A DNA stretch of 61,872 nucleotides from JBCDAP01 sp038747915 (GTDB taxonomy: Bacteria; Planctomycetota; Phycisphaerae; Phycisphaerales; UBA1924): NCBI GenBank assembly GCA_038747915.1, contig JBCDJJ010000011.1:1-61872 (forward strand), given 5' to 3'. Under the pieces are notes generated by a model. The model was not told the origin of the DNA, made no database searches, and worked only from the letters and a program-made list of their open reading frames with translations. Made by a program: the position numbers and the translations under genes. This document shows, piece by piece, positions 52,096 through 60,869 of this stretch (position 1 is the stretch's first letter; every line of letters starts with the position of its first letter).

Positions 52096-53898
52096 TTACA
52101 GCGTCTCGCCCCACATCGCCAGATTGATCAGCGGCCACGCCAAGTGCCACCGCTCGGCGGGCGCTTCGGCGACAAAGGCCAGCGCTTCGGGTTGACACCA
52201 CTCGGCGAGCAGCGCCGAGCCGAGCAGCCGCGGCGCCTCGGCCGCGGCCCAGCGCTGGAAGGGGAGCGGGAAGCTCGCCTTCGGCCGGTCGGTCACGATC
52301 CCCGGCAGGTCCGCCCGGAAGGCCTCGCGGAGCGGGATCTTCGTGCGCGCGCCGGGCCCGTCCCACGCGATCCGTTCGTCGATCGGCACCGACTCGGCGA
52401 ACCCCGCGACGCGGGCATCAGCAAAGGGTGTCCGTCCCTCGACCGACGCGGCCATCGTCGCGGTGTCGAGACGATGCACCAGCCCGGTGAGGTTCACGCG
52501 CCGCAGCATCACCGAGAACGCCTCGAGACCGGTCCCGCCCGCATCGTGCGCGGCTGCGTCGAATTCGGCGTCGTACGTCCGCTCGAGCCACCGGCCCTCC
52601 AGCACACTGTCGAGCATGCCCTCGCGGAAGATCGCTTGGGCGCCATCTACGGGCACCCAGCACGCGGCGCGCAACGCGAACTCGCCCGGCGTACACGGGT
52701 GCTCGTCGGCGGCGAGGTACTCCGCTGCGGCACGAAGCGGCACGTCGTACCCGGCGAACAGCTCGTCGGCGCCCTCGCCGGACAGGGTGACGATGCACCC
52801 GTCGGCGCGCAGGCGTGCTGCGACCGCGTGGATGGCCACCTCGTTGGGTGTGCTCATCGGCGTGCGCAGGTGCTGAACCATGCCGCGCCACCCTTCGAGA
52901 AATGCGGCGTCGTCGAGGTGGGCTTCGGCGTGATCCGTGTCGAGGAACGCTGCGGCATCGCGGGCGATCTCGAGGTCGGACGGACCGCGATCGTCGCCGG
53001 GCTCCGGGTGCGGGTCGCCGGCGCAGTAGGTGCGGAGGTGTGGGGCCGACGCACGCGCGATGAAGGAGATGATCGTGGAGTCGAGCCCTCCGGAGAGCAG
53101 GGCGCAGGTCGGTACATCGGAGCGCAGGTGCGCACGCACCGACTCGGTAATGACATCACGCGTGCGCACGATCGTGTCGGGTGTGCCACGATCTCCACCC
53201 GGAGCCCAATGCATCCATCGGCGTTCGCCGAGCTCCGCTTTGGTCAGATCGAGGCGGAGGGCTTCACCGGGCCGCAGCGCGCGCACGCCCTCGTACATCG
53301 TGCGGTCGTCGAGCACCGTGCGGATCGTCGTCGCGTACCCCCGCACCATCGCGGGATCGGGCCGTGCCGGAACGAGCGGGTGCGCCACGAGCGCGGCGAT
53401 CTCGCTCGCGAAGACCACCACGCCCGGCCCGCGCCAGTAGAAGAGTGGCTTCACGCCGAGCGGGTCGCGCGTGAGCGTCAGGGAGCGGCCGCGCACGTCG
53501 TAGGCGGCGAACGCGTACATGCCGCGGAGCCGAGGCAGCGCTCCATCGGCCCACCGGTGCAGGGCGCTCGCGAGCGTCTCGGTGTCGCACCTGGTTCGCC
53601 AGGGCCCGGGTAGCTCGTCTCGCAGCGCCGCATCGTTGTAGAGCTCGCCGTTGTACGACAGCACGAGGTCCGGGCGGTCATCGGCAGCGCCCGTGCGCAC
53701 CTCGTACGGCTGATGGCCACCGGGCGTCGGATCCAGGATTGCGAGTCGGCGGTGGCCGAGCAGCACCTGCTCGTCCCGCCACAGGCCGGCATCGTCTGGG
53801 CCGCGGTGGGCGAGGGTGTCGCGCCACCGCGCCGCGTGGGCGTCTGTCAGCCCGAGGTCCCGACCCGGAGCCACCACCATGCCGACGATCCCGCACAT
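52096..53898 (-). CDS. asnB: Asparagine synthetase (glutamine-hydrolysing)
   Basis: 600-aa amidotransferase making asparagine from aspartate, ATP and glutamine; some homologues modify peptides or sugars instead. N-terminal nucleophile is Cys2 in MCGIVGMV. The glutaminase domain has HRGPDDAGLW, HRRLAILDPTPGGHQPY and SYNGELYN. The synthetase domain has the PP-loop CALLSGGLDSTIIS, the TLSGEGADELFAGY stretch and the late FADARVAGFAESVP. No cluster of peptide or sugar genes is adjacent, so the primary-metabolism role is likeliest. Confidence 0.92.
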   Translation of the reverse strand: MCGIVGMVVAPGRDLGLTDAHAARWRDTLAHRGPDDAGLWRDEQVLLGHRRLAILDPTPGGHQPYEVRTGAADDRPDLVLSYNGELYNDAALRDELPGPWRTRCDTETLASALHRWADGALPRLRGMYAFAAYDVRGRSLTLTRDPLGVKPLFYWRGPGVVVFASEIAALVAHPLVPARPDPAMVRGYATTIRTVLDDRTMYEGVRALRPGEALRLDLTKAELGERRWMHWAPGGDRGTPDTIVRTRDVITESVRAHLRSDVPTCALLSGGLDSTIISFIARASAPHLRTYCAGDPHPEPGDDRGPSDLEIARDAAAFLDTDHAEAHLDDAAFLEGWRGMVQHLRTPMSTPNEVAIHAVAARLRADGCIVTLSGEGADELFAGYDVPLRAAAEYLAADEHPCTPGEFALRAACWVPVDGAQAIFREGMLDSVLEGRWLERTYDAEFDAAAHDAGGTGLEAFSVMLRRVNLTGLVHRLDTATMAASVEGRTPFADARVAGFAESVPIDERIAWDGPGARTKIPLREAFRADLPGIVTDRPKASFPLPFQRWAAAEAPRLLGSALLAEWCQPEALAFVAEAPAERWHLAWPLINLAMWGETL

Positions 53899-53959
53899 GC
53901 CCCGCTTATCGGTCCGGACTGGGGGTCAACCGAAGCCGGTTTCTGGCCCGGAGCAGCGA

Positions 53960-54397
53960 TCAGCGCTGTTCCGCGGGCTGCTCGATCAGCCGCTCGCGGG
54001 CCTCCAGCACCGCTCGGGCGTGCTCGGCCTGCACCGCCCGCCGCTTCGCCCGGATCGCGAGGTGCCGCCGGGCTCGTCCGCCGGGTGTCTCGCCGCCGCA
54101 CTCGGGGCACTGGTCCTCCCCCTCGATCCCCCGCAGGTCGTACCCGCACCCGTGGCACTCGTGCGGACGCCGGCGCGGCGGGGCGAAGAGCAGCACGCCG
54201 CCCAGTGCGAAGATCACCGCGGCGTATGCATAAATGAACACCGGTGGCAGGTGATCCACGGACACCAGGGCGTAGATCTCAGCGGTGATCGCGAGCAGAA
54301 CCGGCGAGAACAGCAGCACGAGCAGCCGGGCCCACCGGTGCGTGACCCGCCGCAGCAGGAACCAGGTGAGCAGGGCTGGGAGGAGAAGGAAGATCAT
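53960..54397 (-). CDS. Small zinc-ribbon membrane protein
   Basis: 145 aa. It has two to three membrane helices (about 2-16, 23-43, 54-72), then the zinc ribbon CHGCGYDLRGIEGEDQCPECGG (about 81-102), and a basic helical tail rich in Arg, Ala and Glu. The ribbon is of the same CxxCGYDLRG/CPECG type as in the protein at 4154-5158. It reads away from the ATP synthase cluster, with a 69-bp gap. The function is unknown. Confidence 0.78.
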   Translation of the reverse strand: MIFLLLPALLTWFLLRRVTHRWARLLVLLFSPVLLAITAEIYALVSVDHLPPVFIYAYAAVIFALGGVLLFAPPRRRPHECHGCGYDLRGIEGEDQCPECGGETPGGRARRHLAIRAKRRAVQAEHARAVLEARERLIEQPAEQR

Positions 54398-54466
54398 CGA
54401 CGGTCCTTGAGCGTAGGATCGGGTTCGGTCCTCCACCGGTGGGAGATTCCGTGGCGGGCCGAGTGA

Positions 54467-54892
54467 ATGCGTGATATGCCCGCACACAAGCCCCACAAAC
54501 CGAACCGGCGCCGCCCCCAGAACGAGCTGTGGGCCCTCGCGGGCATGGGCACCGAGCTCACGGGTTCGATCGTGGGCATGACGCTCATCGGGTGGCTCAT
54601 CGACACATGGCTCGGCACATTGCCCGTGTTTCTGCTGATCGGTGTCGCTTTCGGCCTGTTCGGCGGCGGGTACAACTTCATGCGAAAGGCGATGGCGATC
54701 GCGAGCGCACCATCGAAGCGGACGGGCCGACGTCTCGCACCCCGCCCGGCCCGACCGGTGACGCCCGGTCCGGCGGGCGCCGAGCTCTTCGACCGCACCT
54801 CGCCGACTCCTGAGCAGCTCAAGGACGAGCGCGATGTGTCCTTCCCACCCGGCTTCGAAGACGATGCACCCGATGCCGAACGCCACTCCTGA
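54467..54892 (+). CDS. atpZ: AtpZ/AtpI-like membrane protein, first gene of the ATP synthase cluster
   Basis: 141 aa. Two membrane helices in ELTGSIVGMTLIGWLIDTWLGT and VFLLIGVAFGLFGGGYNFMRK match the AtpZ family, which often precedes atpI and atpB. Members have been linked to ATP synthase assembly and Mg/Ca handling. The remaining C-terminal half is Pro-rich and acidic. The start ATG at 54467 is followed by another at 54476; no strong ribosome site decides between them. The 3' end overlaps the next gene. Confidence 0.82.
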   Translation: MRDMPAHKPHKPNRRRPQNELWALAGMGTELTGSIVGMTLIGWLIDTWLGTLPVFLLIGVAFGLFGGGYNFMRKAMAIASAPSKRTGRRLAPRPARPVTPGPAGAELFDRTSPTPEQLKDERDVSFPPGFEDDAPDAERHS

Positions 54893-55304
54893 TGCCCCGG
54901 TGCGCCGATACGCGTTGCCGACGGCGCGGCTCGTGCTCGCGGGGCTGGTGCCCGGTGCGCTCGGTGCGGTCGGCGTCTCGCTCGTCTCGGCGCTGGCGGG
55001 GCTCAACGCGACGCCGGCCCTGCTCGGTGGTCTTGCAGCGGCGGCGGCGCTGGTGATCCCTGGTGCGGTCGCGCGTCCGTGGACCTTGCGCCGGGAGGCC
55101 GACTGGTTCGTGCTGATGCTCGTGTGGCAGGGCCTGTCGCTCGTGGGGGTGCTCGCGATCGGGCTCCCGCTATACTCCGCCGCGCCGGCGGGGCCGGCCC
55201 GGTTCTGGCTCACGCTGGCGGGCGGTTTCGTGGTGGGGCTCATCGCCCAAGCCGTGGTGTACAGTAACTTTGTGCGCGCCCAACCGCGCCAGAGACAGCA
55301 GTGA
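54864..55304 (+). CDS. ATP synthase I-like membrane protein
   Basis: 146 aa with four membrane helices (about 20-45, 48-66, 80-102, 110-130). It has the size, topology and position of AtpI, the Fo assembly factor that sits between AtpZ and subunit a. Sequence similarity to AtpI is weak, so the call rests mainly on position. The start is taken at the ATG at 54864, inside the atpZ-like gene; 54873 is an alternative. It ends 37 bp before atpB. Confidence 0.6.
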   Translation: MHPMPNATPDAPVRRYALPTARLVLAGLVPGALGAVGVSLVSALAGLNATPALLGGLAAAAALVIPGAVARPWTLRREADWFVLMLVWQGLSLVGVLAIGLPLYSAAPAGPARFWLTLAGGFVVGLIAQAVVYSNFVRAQPRQRQQ

Positions 55305-55341
55305 TCGCAGCCCAAGCCGCGATGGTGGAGCGAACAGAACG

Positions 55342-56337
55342 GTGCTAGTCAACCTCATCACACTCGCAGCCGGCGATGCGCCGCTCGACCCCCTGGGCCA
55401 CGTTCTTGACAAGGACGTGATCGGCTCGGGCTACTTCGCGCTGACGATGAACACGATCATGATGGTCGTCGCGGGTGCCGTGGCGGTCGGCCTGACGTGG
55501 TTCGCCGGCAAGGCGATCGCGACCGGTCCGGAGTCGCTCGGCAACGAGCGGTACGTCACCAAAGGTCGGTTTGCGCAGATCTTCGAGGTGTTCGTTCTCT
55601 ACCTGCGGGATGAGGTCGTGCGGCCCAACCTGGGCGACCAGTCCAACAAGTGGATGCCCTTCCTGCTCACCACCTTCTTCTTCATCCTTTCGGCCAACTT
55701 CCTGGGCCTCGTGCCGCTCATCGACCTGCAGTACCTCGTGGGCAAGCTCGCGATTGCCGTGGGGCTTTACGAGGGCTCGTACACCGACTTCAAGGTCGTG
55801 GGCGGCACCGCGACCGGCCGGTGGACCACCACGCTCGCCCTTGCCACCATCGCCTTTATCGCCTGGACGTACCAGGGCATCCGGCAGATGGGTGTCGGCG
55901 GGTTCTTCGGCCACTTCACGGGTGGTGTGCCCGCCTCGATGTGGCCGCTCTGGATCATCATGATCCCCGTCGAGATCATCGGCACGTTCGTGAAGCCGGC
56001 GGCGCTCACGATTCGTCTGTTCGCGAACATGACCGCGGGTCACATCCTGCTGGCGGTGCTCATCGGGTTCTCCGGGCTTGGTGTGGCGGTGCTGAGCGAG
56101 GCCTTTGGGGCGACCGGCGGCTTTGTGCTCTCGCTCCCGGTGATCGCGATCTCGATCGTCGCCTCTGTTGCTATTTTCTTCCTCGAGGTCTTTGTGGCCC
56201 TGCTCCAGGCCTTCATCTTCATGTTCCTCACCACGATCTTCATCGCCCAGATGAGCCACCATCACGACGACCACGAGCACGACCACGCCGAACACGATGC
56301 CCACGAGCCCGTGCCCGCTGGTGCGGTCCCCGCGTGA
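55342..56337 (+). CDS. atpB: F-type ATP synthase subunit a
   Basis: Membrane stator channel subunit of Fo, 331 aa. The essential arginine is at about 225 in LTIRLFANMTAGHILLAVLIGF, with the preceding PVEIIGTFVKPAALTIR. Six helices can be counted, and the C-terminus ends in a His/Asp-rich tail (HHHDDHEHDHAEHD) unusual for this subunit. The GTG start at 55342 with GGTGGAG upstream is best; the upstream open frame is not homologous. The C-terminal His-rich tail resembles that of the protein encoded between atpH and atpA. Confidence 0.95.
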   Translation: MLVNLITLAAGDAPLDPLGHVLDKDVIGSGYFALTMNTIMMVVAGAVAVGLTWFAGKAIATGPESLGNERYVTKGRFAQIFEVFVLYLRDEVVRPNLGDQSNKWMPFLLTTFFFILSANFLGLVPLIDLQYLVGKLAIAVGLYEGSYTDFKVVGGTATGRWTTTLALATIAFIAWTYQGIRQMGVGGFFGHFTGGVPASMWPLWIIMIPVEIIGTFVKPAALTIRLFANMTAGHILLAVLIGFSGLGVAVLSEAFGATGGFVLSLPVIAISIVASVAIFFLEVFVALLQAFIFMFLTTIFIAQMSHHHDDHEHDHAEHDAHEPVPAGAVPA

Positions 56338-56410
56338 GTCCACGCACCCGAATTACAGTCTGACCCCACGACCCGTTCACCCCATTCTTCAGAGTTCAGG
56401 AGCCTCGACG

Positions 56411-56725
56411 ATGATTGCCAAGTTCTCCAAGTTCGCCATTGCCGCTGCTGGCACCCTTGCTTTTGCTGGCCTCGCTGTTGCACAGGAAGCCGGTGAGTCC
56501 GAGCAACTCGGCAAGGGCCTCGCCATCGGTCTCGCTGCGGGTCTCGCTGTGATCGGCGCCGGCATCGGCATCGGCCGCATCGGTGGGTCCGCGGTGGAGG
56601 CGATCGCCCGTCAGCCCGAGGCGGGCGGCGACATCGGCGGCCGTGCCATCATCCTGGCGGCCCTCATCGAGGGTGCGGCGCTGTTCGGCGTTGTTGTCGG
56701 TCTGCTCGGCCTGTTCCTCTTCTGA
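56411..56725 (+). CDS. atpE: F-type ATP synthase subunit c with N-terminal signal-like extension
   Basis: Proteolipid of the c ring, 104 aa. The hairpin has TM1 LAIGLAAGLAVIGAGIGIGRIG, the polar loop ARQPEAGG (about 67-73), and TM2 IILAALIEGAALFGVVVG. The ion-binding Glu87 is followed by Gly-Ala, lacking the Ser/Thr ligand of sodium rings, which suggests proton coupling. The first about 25 residues (MIAKFSKFAIAAAGTLAFAG) resemble a signal peptide ending AVA, an extension found in some bacterial c subunits. Confidence 0.95.
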   Translation: MIAKFSKFAIAAAGTLAFAGLAVAQEAGESEQLGKGLAIGLAAGLAVIGAGIGIGRIGGSAVEAIARQPEAGGDIGGRAIILAALIEGAALFGVVVGLLGLFLF

Positions 56726-56837
56726 GCACCGGCTGGCGCCACACGATTCACACCCCGCCTCGGCGCGGGGGCCTCCGCACGCTCGCCGCACTCGTGCGCT
56801 CGCCCCCACGCCGCTGCGTCCACGCGAGATCGACACT

Positions 56838-57521
56838 ATGAACGCACTCCCGATCCGACTCGTCGCCCTGCTGATCGCCGCTGTCCTCGCGGTTGCTGCT
56901 CCCGTTCGCGCTGCGGATCCCGCGCCCGCCGATGCGGTCGCGCACACCGGCGCCGCCGCTGAATCGCACAGCGATTCCAAGGGCGGCAAGCACGAGACGA
57001 TCGTTCAGCCGAACGCGCTCAACTACTTCGTCGCCATCGTCGTGTTCTTAACGTCGATCCTCGTGCTGCGTAAGTTCGCTTGGCCGATGATCATCAAGGG
57101 CCTTGATGATCGCGAGGCCAAGATCCTCTCCGAGATCGAGAACGCCGAGCGTGCGCGGGCCGAGGCGGTGCAGGCTCAGCAGCAGTACGTGGAGGAGCTC
57201 GCCCAGGCCAAGGCCGAGGCCACGAAGATGATCGAGGCCGCCAAGGCCGAGGCGTCGCGGGCCGCTGCGGATCTCAAGGCGCAGAACGAGGCCGAGATCG
57301 GCCAGATGCGCGATGCGGCCCGTGCGCAGATCACCGCGGCGCAGAAGGCTGCGGTTGCCGAGCTGTACGCCCAGGCCGGCATCCTCGCGACCGCGGTCGC
57401 CGAGAAGATCCTTCAGCGGGAGGTCAACGAGCACGATCAGCAGCGGCTGGTCGACGAGACCCTCGCGGAGATCTCGCACGAGTTCGCCTCCGCTCAGCAG
57501 CCCGCTGAGAGCCACGCCTGA
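56838..57521 (+). CDS. atpF: F-type ATP synthase subunit b
   Basis: Peripheral stalk subunit, 227 aa. An N-terminal signal-like segment (MNALPIRLVALLIAAVLAVAA) precedes a spacer, the membrane helix LNYFVAIVVFLTSILVLRKFAWP (about 63-85) and a long Ala/Glu/Lys coiled coil (about 90-200). The GLDDREAKILSEIENAERAR beginning is typical of subunit b. The extra signal-like N-terminus parallels that of subunit c next to it. The start ATG at 56838 is clear of the preceding gene by 112 bp. Confidence 0.93.
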   Translation: MNALPIRLVALLIAAVLAVAAPVRAADPAPADAVAHTGAAAESHSDSKGGKHETIVQPNALNYFVAIVVFLTSILVLRKFAWPMIIKGLDDREAKILSEIENAERARAEAVQAQQQYVEELAQAKAEATKMIEAAKAEASRAAADLKAQNEAEIGQMRDAARAQITAAQKAAVAELYAQAGILATAVAEKILQREVNEHDQQRLVDETLAEISHEFASAQQPAESHA

Positions 57522-57584
57522 GTCGGTTGTCCGGCGACCCCGAGTTCTGATCCGAGCCCCGCAGACCCCCAACCCCACCTCGCC

Positions 57585-58196
57585 ATGCCCCTCATCGAAC
57601 TGCCAGCCGACGCCCTCGACAACGTGTACGCCCAGAGCGTGTTCGAGCTCGCCGAGCACCGGGGCGGCCGCGAGGCCCTCGATTCGCTCTCTGCGGAGTT
57701 CGATGAGCTCGTCGAGCTGACGCGGCAGGACCCGCGGTTCAACGAGTTTCTCGCGTCGCAGCTCATCCAGGCCGAGGCCCGTGAGGCGTCGCTCAAGAAG
57801 ATGCTCGGCGGCAACGTGTCCGACCTGTTGCGCGACTTCGTTCTTGTGCTCAACGCCAAGGGCCGTTTGGCGCGGCTGCTCTCGATCGTCGCGGCCTATC
57901 AGCACATGCTGCAGGAGCGGTTCGGGGTGGTCGAGGTCACGGTGTACACGCGCCACCCGATCGGCGATGAGCAGAAGGCGGACATCAAGGGCCGCCTGGA
58001 GACCGCGCTCGGCCGAAGCGTGGTGGTGTACGGCATCCCCGATCCGACGATGATCGGCGGTGTGAAGATGCAGATCGGCGACCGCCTGTTCGACGATTCG
58101 TTCCGCACGATGCTCCGCAAGATGGACGAGCTCTTCCGCAAGGAAGGGGCCGCGATCGTCCGTCACCGCGCGGGTGGGATGATCGGGGAGGGGTGA
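57585..58196 (+). CDS. atpH: F-type ATP synthase subunit delta
   Basis: Stalk subunit linking subunit b to the F1 head, 203 aa. The OSCP/delta pattern is VYAQSVFELAEHRGGREALDSL, FNEFLASQLIQAEAREASLKKML, LLRDFVLVLNAKGRLARLLSIVAAYQHML and the C-terminal IPDPTMIGGVKMQIGDRLFDDSFRTMLRKM. Length is near normal plus a short tail. It ends 3 bp before the next gene, which is unusual in not being atpA. Confidence 0.95.
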   Translation: MPLIELPADALDNVYAQSVFELAEHRGGREALDSLSAEFDELVELTRQDPRFNEFLASQLIQAEAREASLKKMLGGNVSDLLRDFVLVLNAKGRLARLLSIVAAYQHMLQERFGVVEVTVYTRHPIGDEQKADIKGRLETALGRSVVVYGIPDPTMIGGVKMQIGDRLFDDSFRTMLRKMDELFRKEGAAIVRHRAGGMIGEG

Positions 58197-58199
58197 TCG

Positions 58200-59288
58200 A
58201 TGCTGCCGATCCGCCGCACCTGCACACTGCTCGCTGCGACGACGATCGCCATCGGTGCGGGTGTGCTCGTTGCTGGCCCAGCGGCCGCTCACCCTGGCCA
58301 CGAGCGGGACTCAACGCAGACCAGAGAGGCAATCGGCACGGTCACGGAGCGACTTCGAGCCATCAACGAGGCACGGGTAGCAGCGGGAGAGGGGCCGCAG
58401 AGTGCACCGGCCGGCACGACCGTTGATCTTGAGGTCGTCGGAGAGGCAAAGCTCCCGCCTGTTGAGGTCGACCGCGTGACCGTTCATCTCACGCTCGCGG
58501 CGCTCGATGTTCACACCGGCCAAGACTACAGAGAGGTCCACAAGCAGGTTCGTGGGATCCTCGAGCAACTGGCTGGTGAGCGACTGACCAAGCTGCAAGG
58601 CGTCAACCACGCACCACATCACGGTCACGATGACTCGTTTTCTTTAGTGGACTGGCGGCAGCGCAAGCGCTTCCAGTTGGAGGCCGAGGTTGCCTTCGCA
58701 ACGATCGACGATGCCTTTGCGTTCACCGAGTCGCTCGTGTCTTCGCTCGGTCAGCTGCACGCCGCCATGCCTGGTGGGCCGAACCAGCATCACATTGCCA
58801 CGTGGCGAGTGCTCGCGTATCTCGACTGTTGCTCGGCGTCGGATGAGGCGCTGATCGCCGCCGAGTCGCAAGCCTGGGTTGATGCGGTGTCTCGGGCCCG
58901 GACTCGGGCGCAGATGCTCCGCGATGCGGTCGCCGGTGGTGGTGTTGCCATCGCCCACGTGGGCGTGGTGGTGCCGCCGAAGGTCGACTGGCCGGCTCGC
59001 TCGTTCTCGGCCCTGAGCGTCGCTTCGCTCGAGCCCGGGCAGTTCACCGCTCGCGATGCGCGGAGGGCACCGATGAGCGACGAGCTTGTTGCGGCGATTG
59101 GTCGTGGCGATCGCTCCTATCGCGCCGCGGTGATCGAGGCCCTCGCCGAGCAATGCTCGCCCACGATGAAACTGACCGTCCCGATGCAGCTCGTCATCGG
59201 CCCTGGGCCGAAGGCAGCTCCGGAGCACCATGAAGATGACCACGACCGTCACGAACACGGCGACCACCATCACGACCACACACACTGA
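58200..59288 (+). CDS. Secreted His-rich protein with SIMPL-like domain, embedded in the atp cluster
   Basis: 362 aa, not a known ATP synthase component. A signal peptide (about 1-31, cleavage near PAAAHPGHE) precedes a region resembling SIMPL/DUF541 proteins: VDRVTVHLTLAALDVHTGQD, IDDAFAFTESLVSSLG, and ARTRAQMLRDAVAGGG. The C-terminus is a strongly His/Asp-rich tail, HHEDDHDRHEHGDHHHDHTH, preceded by internal HAPHHGHDD, suggesting metal binding outside the inner membrane. It starts 3 bp after atpH and abuts atpA, so it is certainly co-transcribed. A role in metal binding or assembly near the complex is a guess. Confidence 0.6.
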   Translation: MLPIRRTCTLLAATTIAIGAGVLVAGPAAAHPGHERDSTQTREAIGTVTERLRAINEARVAAGEGPQSAPAGTTVDLEVVGEAKLPPVEVDRVTVHLTLAALDVHTGQDYREVHKQVRGILEQLAGERLTKLQGVNHAPHHGHDDSFSLVDWRQRKRFQLEAEVAFATIDDAFAFTESLVSSLGQLHAAMPGGPNQHHIATWRVLAYLDCCSASDEALIAAESQAWVDAVSRARTRAQMLRDAVAGGGVAIAHVGVVVPPKVDWPARSFSALSVASLEPGQFTARDARRAPMSDELVAAIGRGDRSYRAAVIEALAEQCSPTMKLTVPMQLVIGPGPKAAPEHHEDDHDRHEHGDHHHDHTH

Positions 59289-59297
59289 GTGACCACC

Positions 59298-60869
59298 ATG
59301 AAGATCAAGACCGACGAGATCACCTCCGTTATCAAGCAAGAGATCGAGCAGTACTCCCAGCAGCTCGAGGTCTCCGATGTCGGCCGCGTCATCGAGGTCG
59401 GCGACGGGATCGCCCGCGTCTACGGCCTCGGCAACGCGATGGCCGGCGAGCTGCTCGAGTTCCGCGCCTCGGGCGCGGGCGAGGGCCATGCGGGCGGCAC
59501 GGTCATGGGCCAGGCCATGAACCTGGAGCTCGACACCGTCGGCGCCGTCATCTACGGCGATTACCTCGCCATCAAGGAAGGTGATGAAGTGGTCTCCACC
59601 GGCCGCCTGCTCGAGGTGCCGGTCGGGCCGGAGCTGCTCGGCCGCGTGGTCGACCCGCTCGGCCGTCCGCTCGACGGCGGCGAGGAGATCAACGCGCAGC
59701 AGACCCGCTCGGTCGACATCATCGCTCCCGGCATCGCCGCCCGTCAGCCGGTGAAAGAGCCGCTCCAGACCGGTATCAAGGCCATCGACGCCATGATCCC
59801 GATCGGTCGCGGTCAGCGCGAGCTGATCATCGGCGACCGCAAGACCGGCAAGACCGCGGTCGCGGTGGACACCATCATCAACCAGAAGCAGTACTGGGGT
59901 ACCGAGGACGCGGTGGTCTGCATCTACGTCGCGGTCGGTCAGAAGGAGTCGACCGTCGCGGGCGTCGTGCAGCAGCTCCGCGAGAACGGCGCGATGGACT
60001 ACACCATCGTTGTCTCCGCGTCCGCCTCCGACCCCGCGCCCATGCAGTACGTGGCGCCGTACGCCGGGTGCGCCATGGGCGAGTTCTTTATGTGGCAGGG
60101 CAAGGACGGGCGCACGCCCAAGCACGCGCTGCTCATCTACGACGACCTGTCCAAGCAGGCCGTCGCCTACCGCCAGCTGTCGCTCCTGCTCCGCCGCCCG
60201 CCGGGCCGCGAGGCCTACCCGGGCGACGTGTTCTATCTCCACTCCCGCCTGCTCGAGCGCGCCACCAAGCTGTCCGACGAGAACGGCGGCGGCTCACTCA
60301 CCGCGCTCCCGGTCATCGAGACGCAGGAGGGCGATGTGTCGGCCTACATCCCGACCAACGTCATCTCGATCACCGACGGTCAGATCTACCTCGAGCCCGA
60401 GCTGTTCGCCGCGGGTCAGCGGCCCGCGATCAACGTCGGCATCTCGGTGTCGCGCGTGGGCGGCTCGGCCCAGATCAAGGCGATGAAGAAGATCGCCGGC
60501 TCGCTCCGCCTCGACCTCGCGTCCTTCCGCGAGCTCGAAGCCTTCGCCCAGCTCGGCACCGAGCTCGACAAGGCCACGCAGCGGCAGCTCGACCGCGGCC
60601 GGCGCATGGTCGAGCTGCTCAAACAGCCGCAGTTCGTCCCGCAGAACGTGACCGACCAGGTGATCTCGATCTTCGCGGGCACCAAGGGTTACCTCGACGA
60701 GGTGCCGGTGGCCGAGGTGGCCGACTTCGAGAAGGGCATGCTGGCGTACTTCAACGAGGGCGCCGGCAAACCGATCCGTGATGAGCTTCACCGGCTCAAG
60801 GCCCTCGATGATGCGCTCGCCGAGAAGCTCGGCAACGCGATCGAGGCGTACACGCAGAGCCGCGGCTGA
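59298..60869 (+). CDS. atpA: F-type ATP synthase subunit alpha
   Basis: Non-catalytic nucleotide-binding subunit of F1, 523 aa. Motifs are the N-terminal VSDVGRVIEVGDGIARVYGL, Walker A GDRKTGKT at about 179-186, the catalytic-interface SASASDPAPMQYVAPYAGC, LIYDDLSKQAVAYRQLSLLLRRPPGREAYPGDVFYLHSRLLERA, and INVGISVSRVGGSAQIKAMK. A small Gly-rich insert near residue 60 (SGAGEGHAGG) departs from the usual length. The start ATG at 59298 is 9 bases after the preceding stop; GTG 59289 is an alternative. The gene is not followed by atpG or atpD. Confidence 0.97.
   Translation: MKIKTDEITSVIKQEIEQYSQQLEVSDVGRVIEVGDGIARVYGLGNAMAGELLEFRASGAGEGHAGGTVMGQAMNLELDTVGAVIYGDYLAIKEGDEVVSTGRLLEVPVGPELLGRVVDPLGRPLDGGEEINAQQTRSVDIIAPGIAARQPVKEPLQTGIKAIDAMIPIGRGQRELIIGDRKTGKTAVAVDTIINQKQYWGTEDAVVCIYVAVGQKESTVAGVVQQLRENGAMDYTIVVSASASDPAPMQYVAPYAGCAMGEFFMWQGKDGRTPKHALLIYDDLSKQAVAYRQLSLLLRRPPGREAYPGDVFYLHSRLLERATKLSDENGGGSLTALPVIETQEGDVSAYIPTNVISITDGQIYLEPELFAAGQRPAINVGISVSRVGGSAQIKAMKKIAGSLRLDLASFRELEAFAQLGTELDKATQRQLDRGRRMVELLKQPQFVPQNVTDQVISIFAGTKGYLDEVPVAEVADFEKGMLAYFNEGAGKPIRDELHRLKALDDALAEKLGNAIEAYTQSRG

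Noticed and set aside
53960..55315. 451-codon minus-strand frame joining the small zinc-ribbon gene to sequence opposite atpI-like and atpZ
   Set aside because: Only the last 145 codons resemble a protein; the rest is antisense to the ATP synthase genes.
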